From Psococerastis gibbosa (lineage: Eukaryota; Arthropoda; Insecta; Psocodea; Psocidae): 64,000 bases of DNA. Every line of letters begins with the position of its first letter. The stretch's first letter is position 1. This document shows positions 12,081-23,923 of this stretch, piece by piece. The notes beneath the pieces were generated by a model. The model saw only the letters and a list, made by a program, of their open reading frames with translations, was not told where the DNA came from and did no database searches. Position numbers and translations under genes: made by a program. The stretch is taken from the NCBI GenBank assembly GCA_963971405.1, contig OZ020484.1, positions 42,864,770-42,928,769 of the forward strand, in the 5' to 3' direction.

Positions 12081-12728
12081 GTCCGAAAATCCGATAGGGT
12101 CGTTGGCATGGCAAGGTTCAATGGGCAACTCATAAAATGCCCTTATAATAATAGGTAGAGTACGCAGAGGAGAGGTGATAGTTCCAGGCTGTGATCTACC
12201 GTATGTTACTCCAGCTGGCGTAAAAAACCTGAAATAAAATTATACTTTGTAGCGGACGCAGTGCATACGATGCATTACATCCATAATGTTTTTAGCCCGG
12301 GACAGAAATTAAAAAGCGGAATATACTGAGACTAGAATGCATTACACAAGCGAAAAAGAACAAAACTGATTACAGATAGAATCGGTTATTAAAAGGCCCT
12401 GAGAAATGAACTTAAATCAATACTGCAGACCATCTCTGTGTGTTTATAAAGACCTGTAGAAATAACTAGCAACTGGAGATTGCGAGAAACATCTTCTGTA
12501 TACCTACTACAACAGGCTGAAGGCATCCATGTCTATAAGTTAAGCACAGGTGACCGTTTCAGAGGGGTCGAGCGTGGTCCAGTCCAAGTATCTGCGTTGC
12601 TTGCCTGTGTATTGTGTGCAGACGGCACAAAATAATTAAGGAGGATCGCTGGAAGAATTTGGAATAGTTTGTATCAATAAAAAAGAGATTTTTTTTTTAA
12701 AGGTTAGACAATGGCAAAAAAACAAGTC
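12081..12728. other. Intergenic, mostly unrecognised
   Basis: GGGTCGTTGGCATGGCAAGG near 12097-12116 resembles a piece of SINE-G (compare 37230-37250). The rest shows nothing I can name. Confidence 0.35.
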
Positions 12729-12857
12729 AATGAATGTATCCGATTGACCTCTGTATAGGTTAGTACCCATGTTGAGTTACGACACGTCTCCGATCGCATG
12801 GCGTGTAGAGACTCGCACAAGTACAAGCACACTACCACTTGGCTATCGAAGTCGATA
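12729..12857 (-). mobile_element. SINE-C copy 1 (third tRNA-like family)
   Basis: Aligns with 41487-41631 and 46416-46555. On the minus strand GATAGCCAAGTGGTAGTGTG has the shape of an A box, followed by GCGAGTCTCTACACGCCATG, as in a long-arm (Leu/Ser-type) tRNA. The tail ends GGTCAATCGGATACATTC. Confidence 0.7.
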
Positions 12858-13246
12858 ATAAGGTTGAAACCCTAAGAGGCATAAAACCTACAGAAATCCT
12901 TTTGGAGCCAAATTGCTCCCAAATGACATTCCTTAAAAGGTGAATAGTTTTTAAAGGTATCGAGTCGGCTGGATGGTTTGGTGGACGTAGCAGGGGGTTG
13001 AAACCATTTTCCGCCAAACTGCCCCGAACCTGGAGTTCCCGGCGGAATTTCCCCCTTGGCATCCCATTTTTCCCCTGCTCTATGCAGGCAGTACATTTTC
13101 AGAGAGCGCGAGAGCTCGTAACTTTTTTTTAATTTTTATTTCTGAATCTATTTTGAGTGGTAATAATATAACTAGGTAGTGTTCTTTGAAGAATGTGTAA
13201 CATGTAGGCATAATTAATATTATATAGGCCTAATTCGAATCTAACA

Positions 13247-13690
13247 ATCGACTTGGATATAAGGAAAAGACTTCTCAAAACTCCAGTGTAGAGTGTGCTC
13301 TTGTACGGAAGTGAAACATGGTGCTTTTCCGAACATGTCAATAAAAATCTGGAAACCTTTGAGTTGTGAAACTACAGAAGAATTTTGAAAATCCCCTGGA
13401 GAGACCACATAAACCAACGAAGAAGTGCTCCATAGAATAAACGAAAAAAGGCCACCATTTCAACAAGAAGAGGCAAATGGATGGGGCGTATTCTGAGACA
13501 CGAAGGGCTCCTCAAGAACATCATTGAGGGTATGGTTGAAGGCACCAACTTAAGAGGACGACAGAGAAAGGAGTATACCTAGAGGATGGCATGAAGGACC
13601 TAGTGTGGGACAACTATAAAGGACTGAAAAGGACAGCACAAAACAGACAAGAGTGAACGAGAAAAATACAACATTCGATGCAAACCAATC
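13247..13690 (+). pseudogene. Degenerate non-LTR retrotransposon RT C-terminus
   Basis: One frame reads IDLDIRKRLLKT, then after a stop SVLLYGSETWCF and LETFEL, then YRRILKIPWRDHIN. After frame changes it reads RRGKWMGRILRHEGLLKNI and GRQRKEY. These are the C-terminal blocks of LINE reverse transcriptases (YGSETW; F E x YRR x L x I x W x D H; LGH-type block). In-frame stops and frame shifts show it is dead. The last two thirds match 30075-30430. It is truncated at the 5' side, as expected for LINE copies. Confidence 0.85.
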
Positions 13691-14456
13691 CATAGATGGC
13701 AACTCGAGAAGATGATAATTAAAAAATAATTCCTAGCCAGCCCTACCTAACATACCTAGAGCACCAAAAAATACAGTACCAACATACATCACTGATTACT
13801 AAATGCAATTCAGAATACTAAACCCTAATAAAAACAACCATATGTAACTATTTTGTTCCAGCGCGTGATCATTTCAAAAAGTCGTAAAATCGTAATTTGC
13901 AGCAGATCTGGCCAGCATACTACTGAATTTCAAACTGCCTGGAGCGGCTCATTCTTAGTCGGCACATGGGAAATACATAAATAGAAGACGACGTAACACC
14001 TCCGGGGCTTTGGATATTTATTCAGAAATTATGTTCACGGTGGTAGTTGCCAAGTCAAAACAAAATTTGCCCTTTCCGACAAGTGTACATAACATGAGTT
14101 GTGGGTTTTGATATGGGGTGTCCCTTTCGTCAGTATTATTGCGATGACGGTTCTCTGTACCTACCTTGGGGGCTTCTGGCTATATATTATATACAGTGTT
14201 GAATGTAGGCCAGCTCATTGCAGGTTGGCCATTTCCTATAGATAGCCTTCCTTCGGGATAGGGAATATCGTTTTCGAGACAAGGCACAAAATAATAATAC
14301 AGTTTCTTGCTGGCCAGCGTTCAATGAGCTTTCTTCTTCTTCCCGAATGCCTCTTCTATCGATGATTGGCAATCATTACGACGATTTTCAGACATAGATA
14401 GTACTTCTGAATCCCCAAAAGAAAGTCAAGTATGTAGAGTATCGAATATAATTAGT
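13691..14456. other. Intergenic, no feature recognised
   Basis: No recurrent repeat or supported coding sequence. Confidence 0.4.
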
Positions 14457-14580
14457 CATGATGACTGTACTAGGGAATTGTAGTGCAGTGGTTTCCCGGT
14501 GCTTTCTGCATCCTTATGCCGTTGGCTCTTCATTAAGTTCCTCCGCATTCAGTTTCTCAACCCCACTAGTGGTTGCTTAT
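14457..14580 (+). repeat. Repeat N, copy 2 (possible SINE)
   Basis: Matches 3146-3260. CTAGGGAATTGTAGTGCAGT, then GGTTTCCCGGTGC, looks like an A-box region. Confidence 0.5.
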
Positions 14581-15708
14581 TTAGTGGTAGCAACTGTTCC
14601 CCCAGTCATCCTCGGGCTTCATGTGCCTTTTTTCTAGGCAAGCCTACAACACCAGACTCATCACCACACCCTCCGATTATACCACTGCTTGGTCGGGGAC
14701 TGCTTAATCGTGTTACAGGTATTCGCAGCTAGTCACTAAATCTGGTGGCTTTTTCGCTGTTCACTATCTGCGAACCCACTAGAAGTTTGCAGCTCAGCCC
14801 TACCTTTATTAAAGAAATACTGGCTAGTTGAAAAATTGGTAACACTGGCGTATCAAACGTGCAGGCTGTAATTTATAGGTATATTTGTATATATTTATAG
14901 TTACAGTATCTAGATACAAGCGGAGTCTTCTTTGCTGCAGCCCTATAGCTGCCAAAAAACAAAAATGTACGTACAAAAGATAGACGAACCAAATGGGTTC
15001 CCTTGCAGAACCCCCGGCGGTTTCATCAATGATTCAGCATAAAGAGATGCTCCCGATGTGATGTCTTCTCTTAGCCTCTTAATCCCATCAAATATGCACA
15101 GTTGACCTTTTTTTTATCCGAAACCTCTTCTCCGCAAACCAAACGTATTAAGGAGAGCGGATTTGGTTTTTGCCACCGACTTTACTTATTCAGGTCCGAA
15201 GAAAGATGTAGTTTGGCTTCTTGACGATATTTGAGTCGAAGTTTGTGTATGGTACTTTGTAAATAAAAACCTCTGTCCTGCCTGCCTTATACCATGACTT
15301 ACAATAATAGGGCTAATAATAACGATCCGGGTAGCAAGTTGCGTCGGTATTTCGGGGGTTTCCCGACTACCACTCATACCAATTCTTTCTTTAAACTGTT
15401 TAAAAATGGTATTGAGTTGAACCCGGTTTTGTCATGTTAGTACAATTGATTCCTAAAAAGCATTGTCCATCAGAAGTACAGCTACAGTCGTGATTATATA
15501 AAATCATTTTTGCAGGTAGAAATGCGGGTATCTAAATTATCGTGGAGAACACCCAAGCGAAGAGACCAGAGATGAATCTTAAAATTGCTCTGGATGGTGC
15601 ATTTAAAGAAGAAGACGACGTCCTCCGTGTCAACCCGCTACTGGCAGCTACAAGCAATAACGGAAAATACTTCAATTGACACAACGCAACAGACTTAAGG
15701 ATGACTTT
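14581..15708. other. Intergenic, no feature recognised
   Basis: The ORF at 14499-14732 starts inside repeat N and has no domain. The rest is anonymous. Confidence 0.4.
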
Positions 15709-15902
15709 GTCAGGACATGTAGAGTAGTGACATGGACTCTGACTTTCACCCGAAAGGTTGTTGGTTCTAATCCCACACTGGGTACATTTTCTGGCCACGC
15801 TTCCGGGGGGCATGTGAAGCAGATGGTCCCGGGTAAGAGTGTAAGTGTAAGAGAGGGCTTTATAGCCCTAACTCCGCTGGGTTGGCTTAGTAATTGAACA
15901 AA
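15709..15902 (+). mobile_element. SINE-A copy, near full length
   Basis: GTCAGGACATGTAGAGTAGT head, AAAGGTTGTTGGTTCTAATCC B-box region, and the tail CCGCTGGGTTGGCTTAGTAA. A further tail fragment (TAGCCCTAACTCCGCTAGGT) lies at about 16030-16060. Confidence 0.88.
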
Positions 15903-16059
15903 AATGTCATTATTTATTAATTATTTATTTACTTAATCAAGTTCGGGCTCGAATCAACGACTGGTGCCAATACTCCACTTCAACCACGGCTCATTAGTGG
16001 GCATTTCTGCTTCGTCGATTACATTTACATAGCCCTAACTCCGCTAGGTTGTATTAGTA

Positions 16060-16175
16060 GCATTGCCGGGTTTGGTCTTGTGGGGGCCCTTTCTCGGGCA
16101 GAAAAGTCTTATACCCTTAAACGAATATTCCACTATCAGTTTAATATAAAATAGAGACAGAGGAATCAGGATGCC
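16060..16175 (+). repeat. Element M, copy 2 (partial)
   Basis: CATTGCCGGGTTTGG, GGGGGCCCTTTCTCGGGCAG, AAAAGTCTT, CGAATATTCCAC and AAAATAGAGACA appear in the same order on the minus strand at 18470-18600. A CAATCCCGTAGCCAGG sequence at about 16184 looks like the left end of another hAT-like MITE. Confidence 0.6.
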
Positions 16176-16183
16176 AGACAATC

Positions 16184-16780
16184 CCGTAGCCAGGATTTTT
16201 CTTCGGGGGCTGGGGCGATTGAAATCCTAACTAGCCTAGTGTACATATTTTTCATGATAATTCAATTAATTGTATAATCTAGTGTATTCTTTCGAGGTTA
16301 TGGTGTTATGAGTATGTGATAGCATGGGCACATCGAACGTCCATTTATTGGCCGATTTAGCTGTGGTGCAAAGTGCGCACACAGGCTTATATTTTGCGGA
16401 TATGCGAACTAAATCGTAATGTTAACATGGATGCGACGATTGAGATTGAATAGAAATAGTATTGCAATTATCCCGAAGAGGGGGCCCGAGGGTCCCTCTC
16501 GAGGGGAAATTTGAAAATATAAGTGCAAAATAGTGGGGTTTTAAGCATTTTAACAGCAGTAAAGTATAGATTTGATGAAGCTTACAAAGGAAAAGAGAAG
16601 AGACAAATTTGAAAATGTAACTGAAAAACATTATGGTTTTACAGTAGGTAAGCTTACAAAGGATTGCCTATTCACATAGCTGCAAACAGTGGGGCCCAGG
16701 GGTCTCCCCCGGAGGAAATGTTTTTTAAAAATAGGCCCAAAATAATGGAGTTTCACGATTTTAACAGCAGCATTAGCTCA
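16184..16780. mobile_element. Diverged G-tract hAT-like MITE material, partly duplicated
   Basis: It begins with a hAT-like left end (CAATCCCGTAGCCAGG). It then contains two copies of one internal block: GGGCCC, GGTCYCYC, GAGG, AAAT, then AATAGTGGGGTTTTAAGCA or its variant, then TTTTAACAGCAG, at about 16479-16560 and 16690-16775. The same block occurs inside the hAT-like MITE at 55126-55441 and near 60400. The right end was not identified. Confidence 0.45.
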
Positions 16781-17514
16781 TAGTTTCATTATTATTGTGG
16801 ATTTCAAACTGAGAAAATTAACTGATGAGCGGCTTTTTGTGTTCTATACATTCAATTTCAACCGCCACGACTCTAAAAATCAGATGAGGACCCTTTCTAG
16901 ACAACATTCAAAGTAAAAAAAAAAAAAAAAAACTGCGCATCAATTACAGCCCTTTTCTCCGGGTTTCTTGTTTTCAAAGCTCGACGTAAAAGCATTGACT
17001 ACCGCCAGCGCCAGGGGCAGCCCTTCTTCGCAAAAACAAATGAAAATTTAATGAGGTTACTGAGTTAATGAATACATAAGGTAGATGAGAGCTGGGGGAA
17101 GAAAATCACCGAGCACTCTCATGCTTGACTTACAGCAGAAACGGTCTTGTTAAGGGTAGCAAAGGCTTGGTTGCCACAGCAGTGGGTTGGTCTTCTGTGC
17201 CAGTTAAGCGTGTAAGGACTAAGGAGACGTTTTTTTAGATTTTATAATTCCATTGTTTTTTGTGCCCCTGCTGTTTTATGTTGCCTCACACCATCTACCA
17301 TCTCGTTTTCTTTTTAATAGGGCAACTTTTATCATGTTAAGAATAAGAAAACCGCTGAATTTTTCTCAATGTCTGCTTCTTGAGCTTTTTGAGTAAGCTT
17401 AGCTCTATCTTAAAATTACCGTTAGATAACTAGCTGATAAAAGATTAGATGAGATAATTCTATTTTGTATTGATTTCCACTGAACAAATGCTGCGGTCCT
17501 ATACCACGCGGAAA
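16781..17514. other. Intergenic with a poly-A run
   Basis: A-run near 16915-16931. Nothing else recognised. Confidence 0.4.
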
Positions 17515-17898
17515 GGCGCCCATTCCATTGACCGGCTAGGGCTATTTCCAAGAACAGTGACGTGGTAGCAGACATTCAAGTCTTAGATTGCGTGTCCACC
17601 GATTTCGCATTGCAGAATGCAAGTGACATTGACGGAAATTAGAATTTTTCTTTTTATAGAAATCTATTAAAATGTTTGTACTTAACATATCCCATGATGC
17701 CATTTTTTAATTTTAGTTTGTTTGTTTGTGATTTTACTCTACGATCATTGATCAATTTTAACTATGGCATAAAGGAAAATAAACATTTCCGTCAATTCTA
17801 CAATGCGAGGTCGGTGGAAACGCCACCTAAGTCTTGAATGTCTGCTACCACGTCACCGTTTTTGGAAATAGCCCTAGCCAGTCAATGGAATGGGCACC
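17515..17898 (+). mobile_element. TAA-type MITE, copy 2
   Basis: 384 bp, GGCGCCCATTCCATTGACC to the inverse AATGGAATGGGCACC, with the same subterminal GACGTGGTAGCAGACATTCA as the other copies. The flanks (AAA / ATA) do not give a clean duplication. Confidence 0.85.
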
Positions 17899-18231
17899 AT
17901 AGTACAGACTCCGAATTGCGATTGCGCAAAACATTTTGAACCTATTTCGCTGAGATGATAATTCTCCCCGTTCATTAGGCAGACTGTTAACATTTAGAAC
18001 TCTAGCCGTTGAATCAGGCTCACCCCCCCCCCCCCAGTGTCGGTTGTAGAGAGGCAGTGTCGGCTATGGGGCCCCCCACGAAAAAGGGGCCCCTGCAAAA
18101 TGCCGCAAAATACAAAATTGCAATAGATTAAATCAACAAAAACAACAAACTAAACCCAATAAATAAACTTGTCGAAATATTTGGCGGGAAATTGGAACGT
18201 GTCGTGCCATTACTGATAAAATCGCCTTACT

Positions 18232-18458
18232 CAGTGGCTTAACAGAAGGGTAGCAAGTTACGCAAGGCGTAAGGGTCCCCGGCCAAAGGGGGCCCCCACA
18301 GAAAGGGAAAAAATACATAAACTTTTTGGGATTTTCAGAAAAATTACATAATTTAAAAAGAAAAAAACTTTAGTTTAGGCCTAGTGTAATTGTAAAAAAT
18401 GGTAGGGGGGGGGGGGGTTTTTTGCTCTGTCTTGCACCAAAAATCTGTTGCACCACTG
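18232..18458. mobile_element. hAT-like MITE with 8-bp target duplication
   Basis: 227 bp. Left end CAGTGGCTTAACAGA, right end TCTGTTGCACCACTG. Flanks GCCTTACT (18224-18231) and GCTTTACT (18459-18466) agree in 7 of 8. It contains a G-run near 18404-18418. It was inserted in or beside element M copy 1. CA...TG termini plus an 8-bp duplication are the hAT signature; the superfamily assignment is inference. Confidence 0.75.
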
Positions 18459-18469
18459 GCTTTACTCTA

Positions 18470-18680
18470 TCCCATTCTATTATATTTGGCATCCTGTGTC
18501 TCTATTTTATTAATGATTGTGGAATATTCGTGTAAGGGTGCAAGACTTTTCTGCCCGAGAAAGGGCCCCCACACAATTCCGACCCGGCACTGTGTAGGGG
18601 CGCCATTAATAAATTTCGCCCCATCTTGACCCCCCCCCCCCCCAAAACAAAATCCTAAGTCCGCCTATGCCCCTATTATT
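18470..18680 (-). repeat. Element M, copy 1
   Basis: On the minus strand it starts TAGGGGCATAGGCGGACTTA, then AGGATTTTG and a G-run, then a body that aligns with 16060-16175 (GGGGGCCCTTTCTCGGGCAG, AAAGTCTT, GAATATTCCAC). No ORF. The other end is not resolved. Confidence 0.55.
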
Positions 18681-18919
18681 TCTATTCTATTATTGAATAT
18701 TTGATGCTGACGTAGGTTTTTTAAACCCGTTGAGCAGTCTTGACACATTATATTTTTTTTTAAACTATAAATTCTATAAATTACACATTACGCTCCAAGC
18801 GTTCGTGCAATTTAGTTCTGTTCACAAACTTTAACATCAATAAACCTATGCCTACGCCTATGCCCCTCTCCAGCCTGCCTCTAAAATAGGTACTATGACA
18901 TCTGACCACTAGCTGCTAA

Positions 18920-19299
18920 GGCGCCCATTCCACTGACCGGCTAGGGCTATTTACAAAAACGGTGACGTGGTAGCAGACATTCAAGTCTTAGATTGCGTGT
19001 CCACCGATTTCGCATTGCAGAATGCAAATGACATTGACGGAAATTAGAATTTTTCTTTTTATAGAAATCTATTAAAATGTTTGTACTTAACATATCCCAT
19101 GTCGCCATTTTTTAATTTTAGTTTGTTTGTGATTTTACTGTATGATCATTGATCAATTTTAACTATGGCATAGAGGAAAATAAACATTTCCGTCAATTCT
19201 GCAATGCGAGGTCGGTGGAAACCCCGCCTAAGTCTTGTATGTCTGCTACCACGTCACCGTTTTTGTAAATAGCCCTAGCCGGTCGGTAAAATGGGCGCC
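18920..19299 (+). mobile_element. TAA-type MITE, copy 3, TAA duplication
   Basis: 380 bp, flanked by TAA on both sides (18917-18919 and 19300-19302). Ends GGCGCCCATTCC / AATGGGCGCC. The interior has TGTTTGTACTTAACATATCC, identical in all full copies. Confidence 0.9.
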
Positions 19300-19302
19300 T
19301 AA

Positions 19303-20617
19303 GGGTCCTCATTCTGAGTCATTCTGACCTGTCTCTTGTTATGGTAATTATAATGTATGATTAAACTGATTAAAAAGTTGAAAGTTCAAATTGTACCAAT
19401 TAACTGGCCTTCAACTGTCGATAAATAATGAAGACACAGCCCGTCATATGTAAACTTACACCTACCATTTAACACTTCTTTCATATTGCCTAATAACTAT
19501 CAGTAACTATTGGCTACCTTGACATAATCAAATATTCCATGCAAGAGTTTACTTTCTAAAGCAACATTTGCGAGATAATATACAATAGGTTTTCACTTAC
19601 TTTACTTTTTTGAGTCAGAGGTTGAGACGAATTAAAGTTTTCGGGCCCAGTGTTCTGCCAACTTGACGCCATTGTCTGTGCACTGCTAAAGTGCAGGTTG
19701 TAGGACAGAAGGCAGAAGTAAAGATTTCCACTACAGTTTAGTTTTCATATGGTTAAATTTTTTGGAATAAAAATACAATAATATACTAGTCCAATAGTAC
19801 TCGCCATTATTTGAAAAGCCTTAGGCCTAGTTAGTTATACTGCACGCCACAGTAATGAATTGCGAAAGGATATAACACAGTGGCGTGCAGTATCACTTAC
19901 CGAAACTTTTCATGCGACGGTGTATGTTTATGGCAGACAATACAGTATTATGTGTTCCATAAAAGCTTTGACATTAATTAATAATTGTTAACCCGTATGA
20001 AACTGATTTGGGCAAAAGTTTTCACTAAATTACTTTGGTGCTCCTTCATCCGAGCTTTTGCAACTTGTGTTTGTATCTCATGTAATTAGCTGGCTTTCTT
20101 CCTCCAGCAAGAGCCATTGTTCTGGAACGACAATGAGGAAGAATTCTGCAACTTTCTTTCTTTTCCCGTCCGGCCTTGTTCAAATTACAATGTCTGATAA
20201 ATTACCGAAAAATAAGGCTCAAAATTTTCACTCAACCGAAAACATAATAATGCCTAATATCAAGTTGGAGAAGAAGGGTTGCAAAGTAGAAAAAAGTAAT
20301 GAGCAAACCAGCAAGCATGGCTGACAACAGAATACAGGCGCAGTAATTTCTGCGCACTTGACCTTGGGACTCTGGCCATCTTAATAGCTTTATTTTGATT
20401 GTACTTAGCTTATGGTGAGAATCTCCAAGATTAATCTCGGTCATAATTTTTTTGCTGCTTCATTACATGCGCTGGGGATTGTGACAATTCACCCGCCTGG
20501 TTTTAATTAAACATCATCGTAAATCAAGCATAATAAAAATATAAATAATTAGCCTACTAAGCTAAGTGATATTTTTTTTTTTGTTGATATGTCTAAGTTA
20601 CACCATCTCACAGTATA
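19303..20617. other. Intergenic, no feature recognised
   Basis: The opposed ORFs at 20058-20444 have no domain or splice support. Confidence 0.4.
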
Positions 20618-20625
20618 GAGAACAT

Positions 20626-21143
20626 TAAGGCCCTATATACACGGGTATTGTCATTCGCAGCATTTCAGCTTGAAGCAACTCTGTCAGCCTGGCGGGGGAG
20701 TGAGTCTGTTGGTTAACTTGAGCACCCTAAAGGCAGACTCTTTCACCTCGGGGGAAAGGGAAGTTGACTGACAGGGTGGATCTCCTGATTATAGGGATTT
20801 CAAATTTGGGGAGCACGGTAAGGTCACACGATTAAATCGGAGGTGACCAGGACTCGACACGCACGTGGACTGACTGGCATATTCTCAGCGCGTTATCATA
20901 TCCCACCATGTTCCCCTGCCAACGCTGTGCACACTACCAAGTTTGCCCCACAGTTTGAAACATGCTCTGCTCTAATGGATTCAACATGGTAAAGTCGTTG
21001 GCAAAATAAATAATAATAATAAATAAACAATGATACATTTCTAAAAACACATAGGTAAGCACTTAAAAGCTTTGCTTATTCACCAGACTTCAAAATGGAT
21101 TCAAAATGGTGGATGACAATACCTGTGTAATATAGAGCCCTTA
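20626..21143 (-). mobile_element. hAT-like MITE carrying a nested SINE-D
   Basis: Ends TAAGGCCCTATATACACGGG and (inverse at the right) TAAGGGCTCTATATTACACA, both continuing into GGTATTGTCAT. Perfect 8-bp duplication GAGAACAT at 20618-20625 and 21144-21151. The right interior, read on the minus strand, aligns with the left half of the element at 48924-49218. A SINE-D copy occupies about 20656-21005. Confidence 0.85.
20656..21005 (-). mobile_element. SINE-D copy 1, nested
   Basis: Aligns with 23924-24270, 58558-58895 and others. On the minus strand AACTTGGTAGTGTGCACAGC resembles an A box, and GTGTCGAGTCCTGGTCACC contains a B-box core (GTCGAGTCC). The tRNA-like order suggests a SINE. The family is about 330-350 bp. 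Confidence 0.7.
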
Positions 21144-21534
21144 GAGAACATCAAACATATTCATCAAGCAGCCCCAACACAGTTGATAGTTAGTTCGCTT
21201 TACTGGCTGACATCGTCTGCAAAGTGTTGTCTGTTAAGTAATTGCGTAAACACAGTGTGATGTCTCCGCGTGGCTTTCTTCGGCTGCCTCTCTCCATTAC
21301 TGGAAGGAAGGGTTCAATCGGTAAACAATTTGCCAATCATGCTCTAGATTGGGGGAGGGGGGGGGTGTTTAACTTGCGGTATGAAGGAGCTCCTGACGGG
21401 TAATGATTTATAAATAAATCAGGTTGTCAACGGCTGAAGATACTCTCCATGGGATTCAGGCTCGTTTAGGATTTCTGTCCCCGATGCTGATTGGTTATAG
21501 TATAGGTCTATAATGAAGATTAGTTTAAGGAAAA

Positions 21535-21615
21535 ATTGGGTTAGAAGTGGGACTTGAACTCACGTCTTCAGGGACAACATTATCAACATCATGTCACTCC
21601 TATCAGCTATATGTA
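21535..21615 (-). repeat. tRNA-like SINE head or tRNA pseudogene
   Basis: Minus strand: TAGCTGATAGGAGTGACATG (A-box shape), then about 35 bp later GAGTTCAAGTCCCACTTC (B box). No complete cloverleaf with paired acceptor stem is evident, so it is not called as a tRNA gene. Confidence 0.45.
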
Positions 21616-22373
21616 GTATAAAGAAAATTTTTTTCTTTCTTTCCTTCTATAATGAATTTTTTTAAATCTAATACCTTAATTTTTTGAAATTGTCTTGCCA
21701 GGGGAATACTTTGACTCCCTTTCTTTTGCTTTTCGTCATTTACTTACAGACGCTATTATTTCCCAAAGTATTCTTTAAGAGGAAGTTGACTGTTGACTTT
21801 AGCCACCCCTTGATCACCCCAAAATAGGTTGGTTTGTATTTTTTTTCTGCTAATACTTAAATTATTAAGATTTCGTTCATTCAATTGTTATTTGTAGAAC
21901 GATTTCATACACTGCATTAGAACGTGTTTTTAAATTTTTTTATTGTAATTTTTCGGTAGGCTACATTTCTGACGCCTATCAATTTCACTGAAAAAACCCT
22001 GCACCAAAACTATGTAACTCCTCCTATTGCCGTACTATGTATGAAATAGTTTTCTACCAAGTGAAGAGACCAATTAATATTTATTACTTAAGTATAAAAT
22101 TAAATAAAAAATATAAAACAACCTAAGTTATTTTGGGGTAATGTCAATGGCCAGGTTCCATTATAAATGAAACGCATTATCTAGAAGTAATTGCAAAATA
22201 TACAGTTCCATCGTAGACTATGTTATTTCAGTGATTACATTTTAATTCCTTTTCAAGGTTTGTTTTCAGTGTTCACATTTTTTCATGGGGACCCAACCCC
22301 GCGGGTGGTTTACATAATTTTTAATTTTTTGTAAAACACCCCAGCTCCGGTTGCGGGGCCCAATTTCTCCTTG
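21616..22373. other. Intergenic, no feature recognised
   Basis: AT-rich with many T-runs. Confidence 0.4.
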
Positions 22374-22381
22374 GCCCTGTG

Positions 22382-22526
22382 AAAGGCCGTAGCCAGAAAT
22401 GTTTTTCAGGAGGGGTCCATCTGACGCCACAATATATTTAAGTCTCTATTATATCTTGTGTAAGCTAAATATAATTCGGGAGGGGTCCGGACCCCCTGGA
22501 CCCCCCCCCCTCTGGCTACAGCCTTG
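22382..22526. mobile_element. hAT-like MITE, perfect 8-bp target duplication
   Basis: 145 bp. Left AAAGGCCGTAGCCAGA, right TCTGGCTACAGCCTTG. Flanked by GCCCTGTG on both sides (22374-22381, 22527-22534). GTCCGGACCCCCTGGACC and a C-run sit just inside the right end. The first base is A where sister elements have C. Confidence 0.85.
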
Positions 22527-22534
22527 GCCCTGTG

Positions 22535-23923
22535 CCCATTGATTTTGTCTCAGTTCGTGATCCCAATGTCTACATGGTTCTGGTCGATCACCCTGCAAAC
22601 AGGTACGATGTTATTGTACTGGCCATATCACAATAATATTAAAACGTACAATATCACATCAGCCCATTTCCTGGCGTTCGTACAAAAGCACTACCCCTCC
22701 CCCGACTTACAAAACAACAGGTAGCGTACTGCAAAATTAATACTAATTCAACTCCAAAAATTAACGCCAACTGCACAACTATAGGTAGGTATATAAATTT
22801 GCACTTATAAAGCAAAACTCAAATTAACAACAACAAAAACCAAAATTCTATCACAGAACCATCCTACCCCAGGATGGAAAATACTGTCTAATTATGATTT
22901 CAATCCTGTTTGTAACGGCGGAAGTTGAGCGAAAACTGCATCCGGTCCACAACGCGCTTCACGACAACAAAACAAAACAAAAAATTCTTCGCTCTCACGT
23001 TGTTATTATATTTTTAAAATGCATAAAACATAATCGGCAAGGGAAGACGACTCTCGAGGGAGGAAGGGCTGTTATTTTCCGTCACATTAGTTTTCAATTT
23101 TTTTTCTCTGTGCCGGGGTCGTACTCCTCTGTGTAAAAAGCGCGCGGAATTTAAAATACAATAACAAGGGAAAAGAGGTATAGCTGGCTTTGATCTCGGG
23201 TGTACGGAAGCCTCGAAAAAAAATGACTAAAGAGAGAGAGGACCTTTTCAAAGTTTGTAATGCAATGAGGACCTCATCTCACACAAAACTCAAAACTAAT
23301 TGTCAGCATTTTCAATTTTCAACGGTGTTTTTTTATTTCGAGCTGTGGGATCATGGGATGGATTTTTTTAAAACTTTGTTTAGAATTTAAGAATTTTTTT
23401 AGGAATCTTAAGCATAGCTCAGTTGAATATATATGGATGTTTTTTTTATATAGGGTAGGTAGTTGACGTTATAGCCTAATAATATATAATAGGAATTGTC
23501 TAGTTTTCAAATTAGAAGGAGGGGGGATATAACAAAATTAAAATACAAAGTAGTCAGTTGGTGAAATGCTCATTATACTTTGAATAATTTAATTTTTAAG
23601 TTAAGTTTTTTTTAGAACCCATATTTTCCTAAATTTTCCCCTAAATTTTGAAATTTTGATCCGTAGGCTATGACAATCACAAGAATTGGTAAAAAAAAAT
23701 ATATTATACAGTATGTGTTAGATAGAGAAAGATCCAGGCAGACATGGAACAACTCACACCAAGGCGCCCTGGAGTCTGGACAGAGGGCTGTGTAAGCCCG
23801 TATATATACCGCCGGCCCTCTGTAGGGGATAAGGCGCTGAAAAAGTAAAAAGTGAGTGATGGCTATATTACATTTACTGTACATATACCTAGTGTATATA
23901 AGCAATTTTGTATGTTTTCCAAC
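22535..23923. other. Intergenic, no feature recognised
   Basis: Short ORFs only. The 192-residue minus-strand ORF at 23612-24190 runs through SINE-D and is not a gene. Confidence 0.4.
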
